A stretch of DNA of 29,455 nucleotides from an uncultured Haloferula sp. GTDB taxonomy: Bacteria > Verrucomicrobiota > Verrucomicrobiae > Verrucomicrobiales > Akkermansiaceae. The stretch spans positions 1 through 29,455 of the forward strand of contig CAMPGU010000017.1 of NCBI GenBank assembly GCA_946885645.1. The letters are read 5' to 3'. This document shows positions 1 to 7,868 of this stretch, one piece after another. The first letter of the stretch is position 1, and each line of letters starts with the position of its first letter. Position numbers and translations under genes: made by a program. The notes beneath the pieces are model-generated. The model saw nothing but the letters and a program-made list of their open reading frames with translations. It was not told where the DNA came from and searched no databases.

Positions 1-1
1 C

Positions 2-793
2 ACGGTGACCGAGCTGCCACGGGCGCTTCTGGATCTGAACGGTCTTGATGTCGCGGAGGCTCTGGCGGAGGTGGATTTCGACGTCCTCCTGAACCCCGCC
101 GGGATGACCGGCCTGGAGCAATGCGAGGACGAGCCCGAGCTCGCCCGCCGCGCGAATGCCCTCGCCCCGGCGGTTCTGGCGGCCCTGTGCCGGGAGCGGG
201 GGAAAAAGATCCTGCATTTCAGCACGGACTACGTGTTCGACGGCCGGAAACCGGGCTTGCGTACGGAGGAGGAAACGCCGGCACCGCTCTCGGTGTACGG
301 CCGCACGAAAGAAGAAGGCGAGCGCGGGGTCCTGGCGGCAGGCGGCACGGTGATGCGCGTGTCATGGGTCTTCGGGCCGGAGAAGCCGGCATTCCCCGAT
401 TCCATTATCAGCGGGGCGCTCGCGGGACGGATGCTGTCTGCCGTGGCGGATAAATTTTCGCTGCCCGCTTATACCCCGGACATTTGCGATTGGGTCGAAG
501 GCCTGCTTTCCCTAGGCCTGCCACCCGGACTCTTTCATGCCTGCAACGGCGGGCCGGTGACGAGCTGGCACGGGATCGCGGTGGAGGTCGTGCGCCTCCT
601 CCACGAGCGCGCGGGACTTCCCCTGCGCATGGTAAAGGACCTGCCGATGGCGGAAATGGGAGCTTTCCGGGCACCGCGGCCCCGTCACACCGCGATGGCC
701 ACCGGGAAGCTGGAAGCGCTGCTTGGAAGGCCGCCGAGGGACTGGCGGGAGGCCCTCCGGCTGCATCTGGAATCCGGCCTGTTATCGCGTTGA
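2..793 (+). CDS. rfbD: dTDP-4-dehydrorhamnose reductase (RmlD-like), 5' truncated by window edge
   Basis: This is the C-terminal ~263 residues of an RmlD-type NADPH-dependent reductase, an extended short-chain dehydrogenase. The family reduces dTDP-4-keto-L-rhamnose to dTDP-L-rhamnose in the cytoplasm, supplying cell-surface polysaccharide. Visible signatures, numbered from the GTG at position 5, are STDYVFDG (73-80) and the catalytic Tyr98/Lys102 pair in YGRTK. A Rossmann core and a C-terminal substrate-binding part follow. The N-terminal GxxGxxG nucleotide-binding loop is absent and the frame stays open to the window edge, so the true start lies upstream and the GTG at 5 is not the start. 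The stop is TGA 791-793. No other rhamnose genes are visible because the gene sits at the edge. A related NAD-binding epimerase is possible, but the motif set favours RmlD. Confidence 0.87.
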   Translation, partial: TVTELPRALLDLNGLDVAEALAEVDFDVLLNPAGMTGLEQCEDEPELARRANALAPAVLAALCRERGKKILHFSTDYVFDGRKPGLRTEEETPAPLSVYGRTKEEGERGVLAAGGTVMRVSWVFGPEKPAFPDSIISGALAGRMLSAVADKFSLPAYTPDICDWVEGLLSLGLPPGLFHACNGGPVTSWHGIAVEVVRLLHERAGLPLRMVKDLPMAEMGAFRAPRPRHTAMATGKLEALLGRPPRDWREALRLHLESGLLSR

Positions 794-830
794 CCCTCAT
801 CTCAGCCCGTGCCAAGTTGCGGTCATCTTC

Positions 831-1418
831 ATGAAGTGGCATCTCCTCGTCCTCGGCTCCTGTGCTTTCGCCCTCTCCTCCTGTGAAACAGGCGGTTTGG
901 TCACGCAGGGAGAATTCGATCCCTTGGTGGCCCCAGGCTCCGGCCGGACCGCGGTAGCCACGCGCTCCGGCTACAAACCGGGGGCATTTGTCCGCACGAA
1001 CATGGACAATGTGGCCTTCTTCGCCAGCCGCCCCAAGGGCGACGCGACCGCCGAGAAGACCTTGGCCGGAAATACCGAAATGAAGGTGATTTCCGACGAC
1101 GGGAACTACGTGAAAGTCGAGCTGAACAGCGGCGAGGTCGGCTATGTCCCCAACATTCAGGTGACCGATCAGCAGGAGTCCGCTGACTTGGGCCCCGCGG
1201 GATCGCCGAATGAAATCCAGCTTTATCCGCCCGCGCCCGACAGTGTGGTCCCGATGGTGGATCCAACCGCCCCGCCACCGCCTACCGTGATTGATCCGGA
1301 CGCTCCGGTCGTCCCGGATGCCACGCCGGCTCCGGCGGATGCTCCGGTCGTGCCGCCGGTGGAGCCGACCCCGCTGCCGCCGGGCAATGAGGAATCGCCG
1401 CCGGTGGAGGGCAATTGA
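831..1418 (+). CDS. SH3-like domain lipoprotein with proline-rich tail
   Basis: A 195-residue predicted lipoprotein of unknown specific role. The N-terminus is a short basic/hydrophobic signal ending in a lipobox, ALSSC, with Cys18 as the lipidated residue. Residues ~50-105 read as a bacterial SH3-like domain (NVAFFASRP, then KVISDDGNYVKVEL, then GYVP). Such domains often bind peptidoglycan or peptides. The last ~70 residues are rich in Pro, Ala, Val and Asp, with loosely repeated DAPVVP units that probably span or contact the wall. The frame opens further upstream, at about 723 inside the rmlD-like gene, but the ATG at 831 is chosen because it places the signal peptide at the N-terminus. It lies 37 bases after the upstream stop. 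A strong terminator follows directly. No enzyme motif is seen. Confidence 0.8.
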   Translation: MKWHLLVLGSCAFALSSCETGGLVTQGEFDPLVAPGSGRTAVATRSGYKPGAFVRTNMDNVAFFASRPKGDATAEKTLAGNTEMKVISDDGNYVKVELNSGEVGYVPNIQVTDQQESADLGPAGSPNEIQLYPPAPDSVVPMVDPTAPPPPTVIDPDAPVVPDATPAPADAPVVPPVEPTPLPPGNEESPPVEGN

Positions 1419-1430
1419 TTTTCTTCCGAG

Positions 1431-1460
1431 AAAAGGCCGCGGGACTCCCCGCGGCCTTTT
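1431..1460. terminator. Bidirectional intrinsic terminator
   Basis: A perfect 13-bp inverted repeat (arms 1431-1443 and 1448-1460, loop 1444-1447) has an A-run at its left end and a T-run at its right end, so it reads as hairpin plus U-tract on both strands. It sits between the convergent SH3-like lipoprotein gene (stop 1418, plus) and the peroxiredoxin gene (stop 1476, minus), and is well placed to end both transcripts. Confidence 0.9.
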
Positions 1461-1475
1461 TATTTCCCGGAACGA

Positions 1476-1970
1476 TCAAGCCAGCGATTGCAGCGCCGCC
1501 TTCACCGCCGTGAAATCGGGAAGATCCTTCGGGTGCTCCTGCACCTCGGCATAACGGACGGTACCCTCCTTATCGATGACGAAGGCGGAGCGTTTGGCCA
1601 CCCCGCCCATGATCAGGTTCTTTTCCGGCAGGAATTGCTGGTAGGCCACGCCATAGGCCTTTGCCACCGCGTGCTCGTAATCGCTGAGCAGCGGCAGGGT
1701 GATGCCCGCTTGTTGCGCCCAAGCTTCCTGCGCGAAGGGGTTGTCGCCGGAGATCCCGAAGACCTTCGCATCCAGCGATTCGTATTCGCCGAGACCGCCC
1801 GAGACATCGCACAACTCCTGCGTGCAGACGCCGGTGAAAGCCATCGGCACGAACAGCAGGACGATATTCGATTTTCCCGCGAAGTCCGACAGCGTCACAA
1901 GCTGCGGTCCCTCGGGGGTTTTTGAAACGAGGGTGAAATCGGGTGCCTTGTCGCCGGTCTGGATTGCCAT
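1476..1970 (-). CDS. Peroxiredoxin, AhpC/TSA family (AhpE/PrxQ-like)
   Basis: A 164-residue thiol peroxidase of the thioredoxin fold that reduces hydrogen peroxide and organic hydroperoxides in the cytoplasm. The N-terminal GDKAPDFTL is typical of the family. The active site PxxxTxxC is present (PMAFTGVC), giving peroxidatic Cys49. Cys54 lies five residues later (CTQELC), the spacing used by PrxQ/BCP enzymes for an intramolecular disulfide, and it is the only other cysteine. The conserved Arg of the active-site cluster is probably in VAKRSAF. Overall sequence style is closer to AhpE-type proteins. The start at 1970 fits the family's N-terminus and full length. A promoter-like TTGACC-N16-TATAGT lies just upstream (see 2003-2030), and the shared terminator lies downstream. 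The electron donor is unknown. Confidence 0.92.
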   Translation of the reverse strand: MAIQTGDKAPDFTLVSKTPEGPQLVTLSDFAGKSNIVLLFVPMAFTGVCTQELCDVSGGLGEYESLDAKVFGISGDNPFAQEAWAQQAGITLPLLSDYEHAVAKAYGVAYQQFLPEKNLIMGGVAKRSAFVIDKEGTVRYAEVQEHPKDLPDFTAVKAALQSLA

Positions 1971-1982
1971 GGGATAGAAAGG

Positions 1983-2010
1983 TTGTTCAGGAAAGAGCGG
2001 CCACTATAGG
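1983..2010 (+). promoter_or_regulatory. Possible promoter for the avtA-like gene, overlapping the divergent promoter
   Basis: On the plus strand TTGTTC (1983-1988), a 16-base spacer and TATAGG (2005-2010) resemble -35 and -10 elements. The -10 core overlaps the -10 of the oppositely directed promoter (2003-2008). Initiation near 2017 would place the ATG at 2044 in the transcript but leave out the GTG at 2011. The match is moderate, so this is tentative. Confidence 0.4.
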
Positions 2011-2030
2011 GTGCGGCATCCGACGGTCAA
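2003..2030 (-). promoter_or_regulatory. Sigma70-type promoter for the peroxiredoxin gene
   Basis: Read on the minus strand there is TTGACC (2030-2025), a 16-base spacer, then TATAGT (2008-2003), five of six and five of six matches to the housekeeping consensus. Transcription would start near 1996, giving a leader of about 25 bases before the ATG at 1970. No Shine-Dalgarno sequence is apparent in that leader. Confidence 0.6.
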
Positions 2031-2043
2031 CGGCACCCGAGTC

Positions 2044-3333
2044 ATGAATCCCGAATTCTCAAACATGGGCCTGCAGCTCGCCGGCGGCAGCGGCATCGAG
2101 GAGCTGATGGAAGACCTGGGCAACGCCCTCGCCCACGGCGGTCCCGATATCTGCATGCTCGGCGGCGGGCAGCCCGCCCACATCCCGGAGGTGAATGCCA
2201 TCTGGCGCCGCCGCATGGAGGAGATCCTGGCGGAGCCCGGTGCCATGGAGAAGGTGCTGGGGAACTACGATCCCCCGCGCGGCAATCCCCGCTTCATCGG
2301 CGCGCTGGCGGGTCTCTTCCGCAGCCAGTTCGGCTGGCCGCTCGGGCCGGAGCACATCGCCGTGACCGCTGGCGGCCAGACGGCCTTCTTCTTCCTCTTC
2401 AACCTCCTGGCCGGGGAAATGCCGGCCGGCCGCCGGAAAAAAATCCTGCTGCCCCTGGTGCCGGAGTATATCGGCTACGCGAACCAGGGTGCGGGCGGCG
2501 ACCTCTTCCGCGCGGTACCCCCGAAGATCGAAAAGACAGGGCCGCACGAGTTCAAATACCGCGTGGATTTCGACGCGCTGGAAGTGACGGACGATATCGC
2601 GGCCATCTGCGTTTCCCGGCCGACCAATCCGACCGGCAACGTCCTGACCGACGGCGAAATCTCCCGGCTCTCCGACCTCGCGAAGCGGCACGGGATCCCG
2701 CTGATCATCGACAATGCCTACGGCGCGCCTTTCCCGAACATCATCTTCACGGACGCGAAGCCGGTGTGGGAGGAGCATATCATCCTCACGCTGAGCCTTT
2801 CAAAGATCGGCCTGCCCGGCACCCGCACGGGGATCGTGGTCGCCCACCCGCGGATTGCGGCGGCGATGGCCTCCATGAGCTCGATCATCGGCCTGGCGAA
2901 TCCGAACATCGGCCAGGCGATCGCGCTGCCGCTGGTGGAGAGCGGGGAAATCCTCGGTATCGCGAATGAAACGGTGAAGCCGTTCTACATCGCGAAGTCC
3001 CGCCAGGCGCGGGAACTCGTGGCGGAGAGCTTCGGAGAGGATTTCGACTACTACATCCACCGTAGCGAAGGGGCGCTCTTTCTCTGGCTATGGTTCCCCG
3101 GTCTGCCGATCACCTCGCGCGAGCTCTACGAACGCCTGAAAAAGCGCGGCGTGCTGATCATCTCCGGCCACTACTTTTTCTTCGGCAACGACGACGAATC
3201 ATGGCGGCACCGCCACGAATGCCTGCGCATGACCTTCACCATGGACGAGACGGTGGTTCGCCGCGGTATCCGGATCATTGCCGAGGAGGTGCGGCGGGCC
3301 CACGAGGAAACGGCGGCACCGGCCGGGGCTTGA
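2044..3333 (+). CDS. avtA: Valine--pyruvate aminotransferase-like (AvtA family)
   Basis: A 429-residue PLP-dependent fold-type I aminotransferase. Along its whole length it carries blocks I recognise from enterobacterial AvtA, which moves amino groups between valine (or alanine) and the matching 2-oxoacids. These include SGIEELMEDL, MLGGGQPAHIPE, VPEYIGYA, SRPTNPTGN, IDNAYGAPFP, SLSKIGLPGTR, EGALFLWLW and SGHYFFFG. Lys254 in SLSK is the expected PLP Schiff-base lysine. The ATG at 2044 aligns with the AvtA N-terminus. A GTG at 2011 is also in frame, but it would add residues the family lacks and would lie upstream of the proposed transcription start. It diverges from the peroxiredoxin gene and converges on rsuA with only three bases between the stop codons. 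Substrate preference is inferred from family only. Confidence 0.88.
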   Translation: MNPEFSNMGLQLAGGSGIEELMEDLGNALAHGGPDICMLGGGQPAHIPEVNAIWRRRMEEILAEPGAMEKVLGNYDPPRGNPRFIGALAGLFRSQFGWPLGPEHIAVTAGGQTAFFFLFNLLAGEMPAGRRKKILLPLVPEYIGYANQGAGGDLFRAVPPKIEKTGPHEFKYRVDFDALEVTDDIAAICVSRPTNPTGNVLTDGEISRLSDLAKRHGIPLIIDNAYGAPFPNIIFTDAKPVWEEHIILTLSLSKIGLPGTRTGIVVAHPRIAAAMASMSSIIGLANPNIGQAIALPLVESGEILGIANETVKPFYIAKSRQARELVAESFGEDFDYYIHRSEGALFLWLWFPGLPITSRELYERLKKRGVLIISGHYFFFGNDDESWRHRHECLRMTFTMDETVVRRGIRIIAEEVRRAHEETAAPAGA

Positions 3334-3336
3334 CCG

Positions 3337-4044
3337 CTACGAAGCCGCGGCGGCGGCGGCGATTTCCTCCGGCGAGAGGATCTTCCACGCACCCTCCCCG
3401 AGCTCTTCCGGCAGGCCCAAGCTCCCGATCCGTGTCCGCTTCAGGGCGACGACGTGATTGCCCGCTGCTGCAAACATGCGGCGGACTTGGTGATAGCGTC
3501 CCTCTTCCAAAGTGATGAGCGCTCCCTTTTCCCCGAGCACTTCGAGCCTGGCGGGAAGCAAGGGCTTTTCCTCGCCCCGCAGGACGAGGGTGCCGCTGGC
3601 GAAAAGCTCTTGCTCGTGCCCCTCGATCGGCCGGTCCAGGGTGACGTGGTACGTCTTCGGCACGTGGTGCTTGGGGCTGATCATGCGGTGCAGCAGCTTG
3701 CCGTCGTCGGTCATCAGCAGCATCCCGGTGGTTTCCTTGTCCAAGCGCCCCACCGGGCTGAGGATCGGGTTCCTGAGGGCGAAGCGTGCCGGGAGCAGAT
3801 CGTAGATCGTATCGCCCGGGTCGTCGGTGCTGCACGTGTAGCCGTAGGGCTTGTGGAAAATCAGCGTGAGCGGCGCGGGCGGATCGAGCGGCTCCCCTTT
3901 GAAGAGGATGTCGCCGTGCGGCGGGAAGTCGCGGGCCCCGAGGACCTTCCCCTGCAGGTCCGTCACCGCGCCGGACCGGAGATGGCGTTCCACCTGCGTG
4001 CGCGATCCATAGCCGAGGTTGGCGAGCAGCTTGACGAGCTTCAT
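3337..4044 (-). CDS. rsuA: 16S rRNA pseudouridine synthase, RsuA family
   Basis: A 235-residue member of the RsuA/RluB/E/F pseudouridine synthase family. It has a small N-terminal S4 RNA-binding domain (1-45, starting MKLVKLLANLGYGSR), then HKPYGYTCS (64-72), the catalytic-loop motif GRLDKETTG with catalytic Asp102, and the late motif EGRYHQVRRMF. RsuA isomerises U516 of 16S rRNA. RluE/F relatives act on 23S rRNA, so the exact site is inferred. Length and domain order match RsuA. The start lies five bases after the stop of the rsmC-like gene, implying one transcript for two rRNA-modification enzymes. No Shine-Dalgarno is visible, so translational coupling is plausible. The C-terminus ends in an alanine run (AAAAAS). 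Confidence 0.88.
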   Translation of the reverse strand: MKLVKLLANLGYGSRTQVERHLRSGAVTDLQGKVLGARDFPPHGDILFKGEPLDPPAPLTLIFHKPYGYTCSTDDPGDTIYDLLPARFALRNPILSPVGRLDKETTGMLLMTDDGKLLHRMISPKHHVPKTYHVTLDRPIEGHEQELFASGTLVLRGEEKPLLPARLEVLGEKGALITLEEGRYHQVRRMFAAAGNHVVALKRTRIGSLGLPEELGEGAWKILSPEEIAAAAAAS

Positions 4045-4049
4045 GGGAA

Positions 4050-5081
4050 TTAGCGGAAGGTCATGGGTTTGGCGCCGATCTGGCGCTTCTCGGCGAAGAG
4101 CAGCTTGTAGGTGGCGTCCTCAACCGGCTTCCGCCAGATCAGCCCCAGCGCATCCAGTTCCGCTTCATAAGGGAGCTGGCGGTTCGCCACCATGAAAAGA
4201 CGTCCACCCGTGCGCAAGGAGTCGGCAGCCGCGCGGAGAAAGGCGCGGCCCAGCGAGATGTCGGTGTTCTGCCCGCTGTGAAAGGGCGGGTTCATCACGA
4301 TGATTTCGTATTTCCCGGGCAGGCCCGCCGCCACGTCATGCCAGTGGAATTCCGGCTGGAGGGAGAAACCGGCGAGATTTCTCCGGGCGCAAGCAAGCGC
4401 GCGGGCATCCGCCTCGAAAAGGTGGAGCGCCTTGAGGTCCGGGTTTTTCTGCATGAGCGCGTGCGAAAGAAATCCCCAGCCCGCGCCGGGATCGGCGGCG
4501 CCGCCTTTCAGATTGGACGGGAGATGCTCAGCCAGCAGGGCGGAACCCGGATCCACATGGTCCGTACTGAAAATCCCGGCCTCCACGACGAATCCGGTGC
4601 TTCCCAAGGAGCGCGGCTTTCCGAGCTCGCGCCAAGCTGCCAGCAGCGGCTGGTTCCAGTCCGCGCTCTTCACCGCATGGAAAGCGCGGCATTTGTTCTT
4701 TTGCAGGGAGGTGATGGCTCCTGCGCCTTCCGCCAGCTCCTTTTCAAAACGCGCTGCTCCGGCGGTATTCGCCATCGCAACGACGAGCATGCCGCCGGTT
4801 TCCAGGAGGTCGTAGGCGCGGGCAAAGGCCGCCAGCGTCTCGTCCCTCGATTTACCCGGCAGCAGCAACACCAGCGGCCAGCTTCCGGCCGGTGCTTCGT
4901 CAAGCGGGTGTCCCGCCTTCTTCCACGCCTCTGCCTGCGGGAAGGACGGCTGCCAGCCCGTGACCTCCGGCCATTTCTGGAAATCCGGATGCGGCTCCGC
5001 ACCGAGAAAAAGCGCGCGCCGCGGGACAGGAATCTCCCCGCGCGAGAAGGGCAGCAGCAGCGTATCGAGAGCGGGGTTCAC
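4050..5081 (-). CDS. rsmC: 16S rRNA (guanine-N2) methyltransferase, RsmC/RlmG family
   Basis: A 343-residue SAM-dependent methyltransferase, the same length as Escherichia coli RsmC. It has two Rossmann-like halves. The N-terminal half (1-~155) is a degenerate methyltransferase-like domain. The C-terminal half is catalytic, with an unusual SAM motif I (ADPGAGWGFLS, ~196-206, in place of the usual D-x-G-C-G) and the catalytic NPPFHSG (264-270) typical of N2-guanine base methylation. RsmC methylates G1207 and RlmG methylates 23S G1835, so which rRNA is the substrate is not certain. Translation starts at GTG 5081, and the N-terminus corresponds well to RsmC from there. It is the first gene of an rsmC-rsuA pair and diverges from the solenoid gene at 5246 across 164 bases in which I see no clear motif. 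Confidence 0.86.
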   Translation of the reverse strand: MNPALDTLLLPFSRGEIPVPRRALFLGAEPHPDFQKWPEVTGWQPSFPQAEAWKKAGHPLDEAPAGSWPLVLLLPGKSRDETLAAFARAYDLLETGGMLVVAMANTAGAARFEKELAEGAGAITSLQKNKCRAFHAVKSADWNQPLLAAWRELGKPRSLGSTGFVVEAGIFSTDHVDPGSALLAEHLPSNLKGGAADPGAGWGFLSHALMQKNPDLKALHLFEADARALACARRNLAGFSLQPEFHWHDVAAGLPGKYEIIVMNPPFHSGQNTDISLGRAFLRAAADSLRTGGRLFMVANRQLPYEAELDALGLIWRKPVEDATYKLLFAEKRQIGAKPMTFR

Positions 5082-5245
5082 GCGGCGGAAGATGTACGGG
5101 CCGACCTATTCATGCGAAGCAGTAAAAGCGGTAGCCTTTCCCACACGCGCACGATCCTGGATTCCTGTTCCAGCGCCGGCGCCATTTTCCAGCGGACGGC
5201 GAGGCGAAATTCAGCATACGATCCCGGACGTAGCCGGATCTTGCC

Positions 5246-6520
5246 ATGAAACCCATTGCCTTGGCCCCACCTGTCGCCGCGCTGGCCTTATGCGCCCTCT
5301 GGCTGGGCTCCCAGCGCGTTTCCTTGTCCAGATTAAAGGACGAGACCACGATCCTGCGCGCGCATATCGAGCAAACCCGGCAGGAGGTGGCGGCTGGCAA
5401 CCCCACGCGCGCGGATGTCTCCCCCGGCAAAGGTCCGGGTGAGGAGAAGACCATCGATTGGAGGAAGGTTTCAAAGATCGTCCAAGCGTCCAACCAGGAG
5501 AGCTTCCCCGACATGAAGGCGTTGATCGCGCTTCAGAGGCGCCTCGCGGAGATGCCGCCGGAGGAGCTGAAGGCCGCTCTGGAGGAGATCGCCGCCCTGG
5601 ATCTTCCCGCCGACGCCGCGCGGGATCTTGAATCGATGTTGATCGATTTGCTGGCCCAGAAGGATCCGGAGATCGTGTTGCAGCGTTTCGCCGACCGGCT
5701 GGGTGACGAGCAGTTGGGGTGGCAGCTTTCCCGCGCCTTTCGGCTCTGGACGAAGAAGGACGCCGCCGCAGCGGCACGCTGGATGGACGAGCAGGTGGCG
5801 AAGAACACCTTTGAAAGCAAGACCCTCGATGGCAAGAACCCGGTCAAGCTCCGGTTCGAGGCCGGACTGATCGCGGCCTTCCTGGAGTCGGACCCCGTCG
5901 CGGCGTCTTCCCGGCTCGCGGCCGTCCCGGAGGATCAAAGGGCCGATCTCCTCCGGCAGGGGCCGGACATGATCAAACCCGGTACGGAGAAGGCGTTCGC
6001 GGAGCTGGTCCGCAGCCAAGTGCCGGCGGAGGCGCAAGCGTCCACGCTGGCGAGTTCCGCCAGCGGCCTGGTGCGACAGGGCGGCTACGAGCGGGTGACG
6101 GAGTTCCTCGTCGCAAGCGGTGCATCCCGGGAAGAACGCGCCGCGGTGGTCGCCGACTCCCTGCGCAAGCGGATCAGCAATGGCAACGAGCTGGATACAA
6201 CGGTCGAGGAAAGCCGCGAGTGGATCCTGCGGGAGGCTCCGGAGGACGCAGAACGCCTGAGCGGACAGGCCCTCGCACATATGAGCGAGTGGCGGGAATT
6301 CCCGGAGTTGGCGCAGCTCGCCGTCGGATATCAGGCGGAGAGTGGAAAAGATGATGCGCTGGTGGCCTTCCTGACGAGCGAGGCCTCGCGCGGCCGCCGC
6401 GACGAAGCGCTGCCGTTTGTGGACAAGATCATCGACCCGGGAAAGCGGGAGGAGGTCCTGAAACATCTGGAAAAAGCCGGCGGCGTCCGTACCCGCGCAA
6501 CCGTCCTCCCGCCGAAGTAG
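5246..6520 (+). CDS. Membrane-anchored Ala/Glu-rich helical-repeat protein (paralog A)
   Basis: A 424-residue protein of unknown function. Residues ~5-21 form a single hydrophobic segment (signal or anchor), followed by a helical, possibly coiled-coil stretch (~28-52). The rest is Ala, Glu and Leu rich and almost wholly helical. Recurring helix pairs carry a D-x-x-A-A-x-x-W type motif (for example DAAAAARWMDEQV), suggesting an alpha-solenoid exposed outside the cytoplasmic membrane. It lies 17 bases before a second protein of similar design, and the two look like tandem paralogs in one transcript. Such Trp-punctuated solenoids are common in Verrucomicrobiota as multigene families (general impression, not checked). 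No catalytic motif is seen. The start is preferred because it places the hydrophobic segment at the N-terminus. No Shine-Dalgarno is evident. Confidence 0.75.
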   Translation: MKPIALAPPVAALALCALWLGSQRVSLSRLKDETTILRAHIEQTRQEVAAGNPTRADVSPGKGPGEEKTIDWRKVSKIVQASNQESFPDMKALIALQRRLAEMPPEELKAALEEIAALDLPADAARDLESMLIDLLAQKDPEIVLQRFADRLGDEQLGWQLSRAFRLWTKKDAAAAARWMDEQVAKNTFESKTLDGKNPVKLRFEAGLIAAFLESDPVAASSRLAAVPEDQRADLLRQGPDMIKPGTEKAFAELVRSQVPAEAQASTLASSASGLVRQGGYERVTEFLVASGASREERAAVVADSLRKRISNGNELDTTVEESREWILREAPEDAERLSGQALAHMSEWREFPELAQLAVGYQAESGKDDALVAFLTSEASRGRRDEALPFVDKIIDPGKREEVLKHLEKAGGVRTRATVLPPK

Positions 6521-6537
6521 CCCGCGGGTTTCCCCCT

Positions 6538-7863
6538 ATGAAGACATCGCTCCTCATTACTTTCCTCATCCTGGTGGTTGCCGGTGCCCTCGGCCGGCGG
6601 AATCAGGCAAGTCTCGCGGTAGCGCGCGAGACGCATGCGCGCGCGGTCGAGGACGCCAGGGCCATGGGGCTTTCTCCCGGGGAGATCAAAGGAAAGCGGG
6701 CGATTTCAAAGGACACTAAAACGCGGCGGGAAAACCCGGGCGACAGGGAGGCCGAAGCAAAGGCCTTCGCCACCAAGCTCGCGGCCTTCGCCCGCGAGAT
6801 GAAGGAAATGGAAAGCCGGGGGGAGCAGCCCGGCGAGGAGGTCCAGAAGCGCATCTTCGCGATTCTGGAAGAGATGATGGAACTGGACGTCTTCCAGCTC
6901 AAGGTCCTCGTCGCGGAACTGAAGATCGCGCCGGGGCTGGATAACCATATGCGCCGCGGGATCCTAGGTCTGGCGATCATGTCGCTCGCGAACGATCATC
7001 CGCGGGAGGCGCTGGAGCTCTTCGCGGAGTCTTCGGATCTCCTCGGGGAACGGGGACATGGCGAGCACGTCATTTCCTCCGCCCTCTCCAGGTGGGCACA
7101 TGACGATCCGGTGGCCGCCTTGGAATGGATCCATTCCAACGGTGCGGAGCACCCCGAGCTGGTGAATGACAATGCCAAGCGGGCGGTGGTGGCCGGTGCC
7201 GCCCATCAGGATCCCCGCCTCGCCTTTCAACTTATCGGCGAACTGCGCCTGGAGGAACCCTCGACCGCGGCGGAAAGCATTGCCGGAGCCGCGCGCACGC
7301 CCGAGGAGCGCAGCGCGGTGCTCGCAGCCCTGCGGGACCATCTCAAGGGGGGCTCCGACCCCGGGGCCCGGAAAGAAATGCTGAACGCCGCGGTGGGAAA
7401 ATTCGGGAGCATGGCGATGGAAGAAGGCTTCAATAGCGCCTCGGTCTGGTTGAAGGAAACCACCTTCAGCGACGAGGAGAATGCCGCCTTTGTCCAAGGA
7501 TTCCACTCATGGGGCGCCAAGAATGACACGGGGCAGTGGATCGACTGGATGGCGGAGAAAGTCCCCGAGGACTTGTTCAGGCAAAAGACGGGGGAGCTGG
7601 TGAAGACATGGACAAGGCAGGACTACAAGGCCGCCGGGGAATGGATCAACTCCACCGGGGATGGTCCTGCCCGGCAGGCTGCCGTGAGCGCCTACGCCGT
7701 GACCGTGGCTCCCTACGAACCCGAATCCGCCGCCCAATGGGCGGAGACGCTACCGGCCGGCAAAGACCGGGACGAGGCGCTCGAGGCCATTCATTCCGAA
7801 TGGCAAAAGAAGGATTCGGCGGCGGCGCAAGAATTCGCCCGGAAACACGGCATTGCGCCGTGA
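6538..7863 (+). CDS. Membrane-anchored Ala/Trp helical-repeat protein (paralog B)
   Basis: A 441-residue protein of unknown function, clearly of the same design as its upstream neighbour. It has an N-terminal hydrophobic segment (~3-19), a charged linker rich in Lys, Arg and Glu (~20-95), then a helical-repeat body. Repeats are recognisable by a W-x(3-4)-D-x-x-A-A-x-x-W pattern, for example WAHDDPVAALEWI, WTRQDYKAAGEWI, YEPESAAQWAETLP and WQKKDSAAAQEFA, spaced roughly 35-45 residues. This indicates an alpha-solenoid built for protein-protein contact, probably periplasmic. The gene follows paralog A by 17 bases and is followed by an inverted-repeat region before a response regulator, so it may belong to that regulator's locus. 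The likeness is by repeat pattern; I could not compute an identity. Confidence 0.75.
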   Translation: MKTSLLITFLILVVAGALGRRNQASLAVARETHARAVEDARAMGLSPGEIKGKRAISKDTKTRRENPGDREAEAKAFATKLAAFAREMKEMESRGEQPGEEVQKRIFAILEEMMELDVFQLKVLVAELKIAPGLDNHMRRGILGLAIMSLANDHPREALELFAESSDLLGERGHGEHVISSALSRWAHDDPVAALEWIHSNGAEHPELVNDNAKRAVVAGAAHQDPRLAFQLIGELRLEEPSTAAESIAGAARTPEERSAVLAALRDHLKGGSDPGARKEMLNAAVGKFGSMAMEEGFNSASVWLKETTFSDEENAAFVQGFHSWGAKNDTGQWIDWMAEKVPEDLFRQKTGELVKTWTRQDYKAAGEWINSTGDGPARQAAVSAYAVTVAPYEPESAAQWAETLPAGKDRDEALEAIHSEWQKKDSAAAQEFARKHGIAP

Positions 7864-7868
7864 CGGAT

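Noticed and set aside
1231..1415. Repeated Pro/Ala/Val codons as a possible tandem DNA repeat
   Set aside because: The units are irregular in length and sequence; this is a low-complexity proline-rich protein tail rather than a true tandem array.
2011..2043. Earlier GTG start for the avtA-like gene
   Set aside because: AvtA proteins begin near the ATG at 2044, and the GTG lies upstream of the proposed transcription start.
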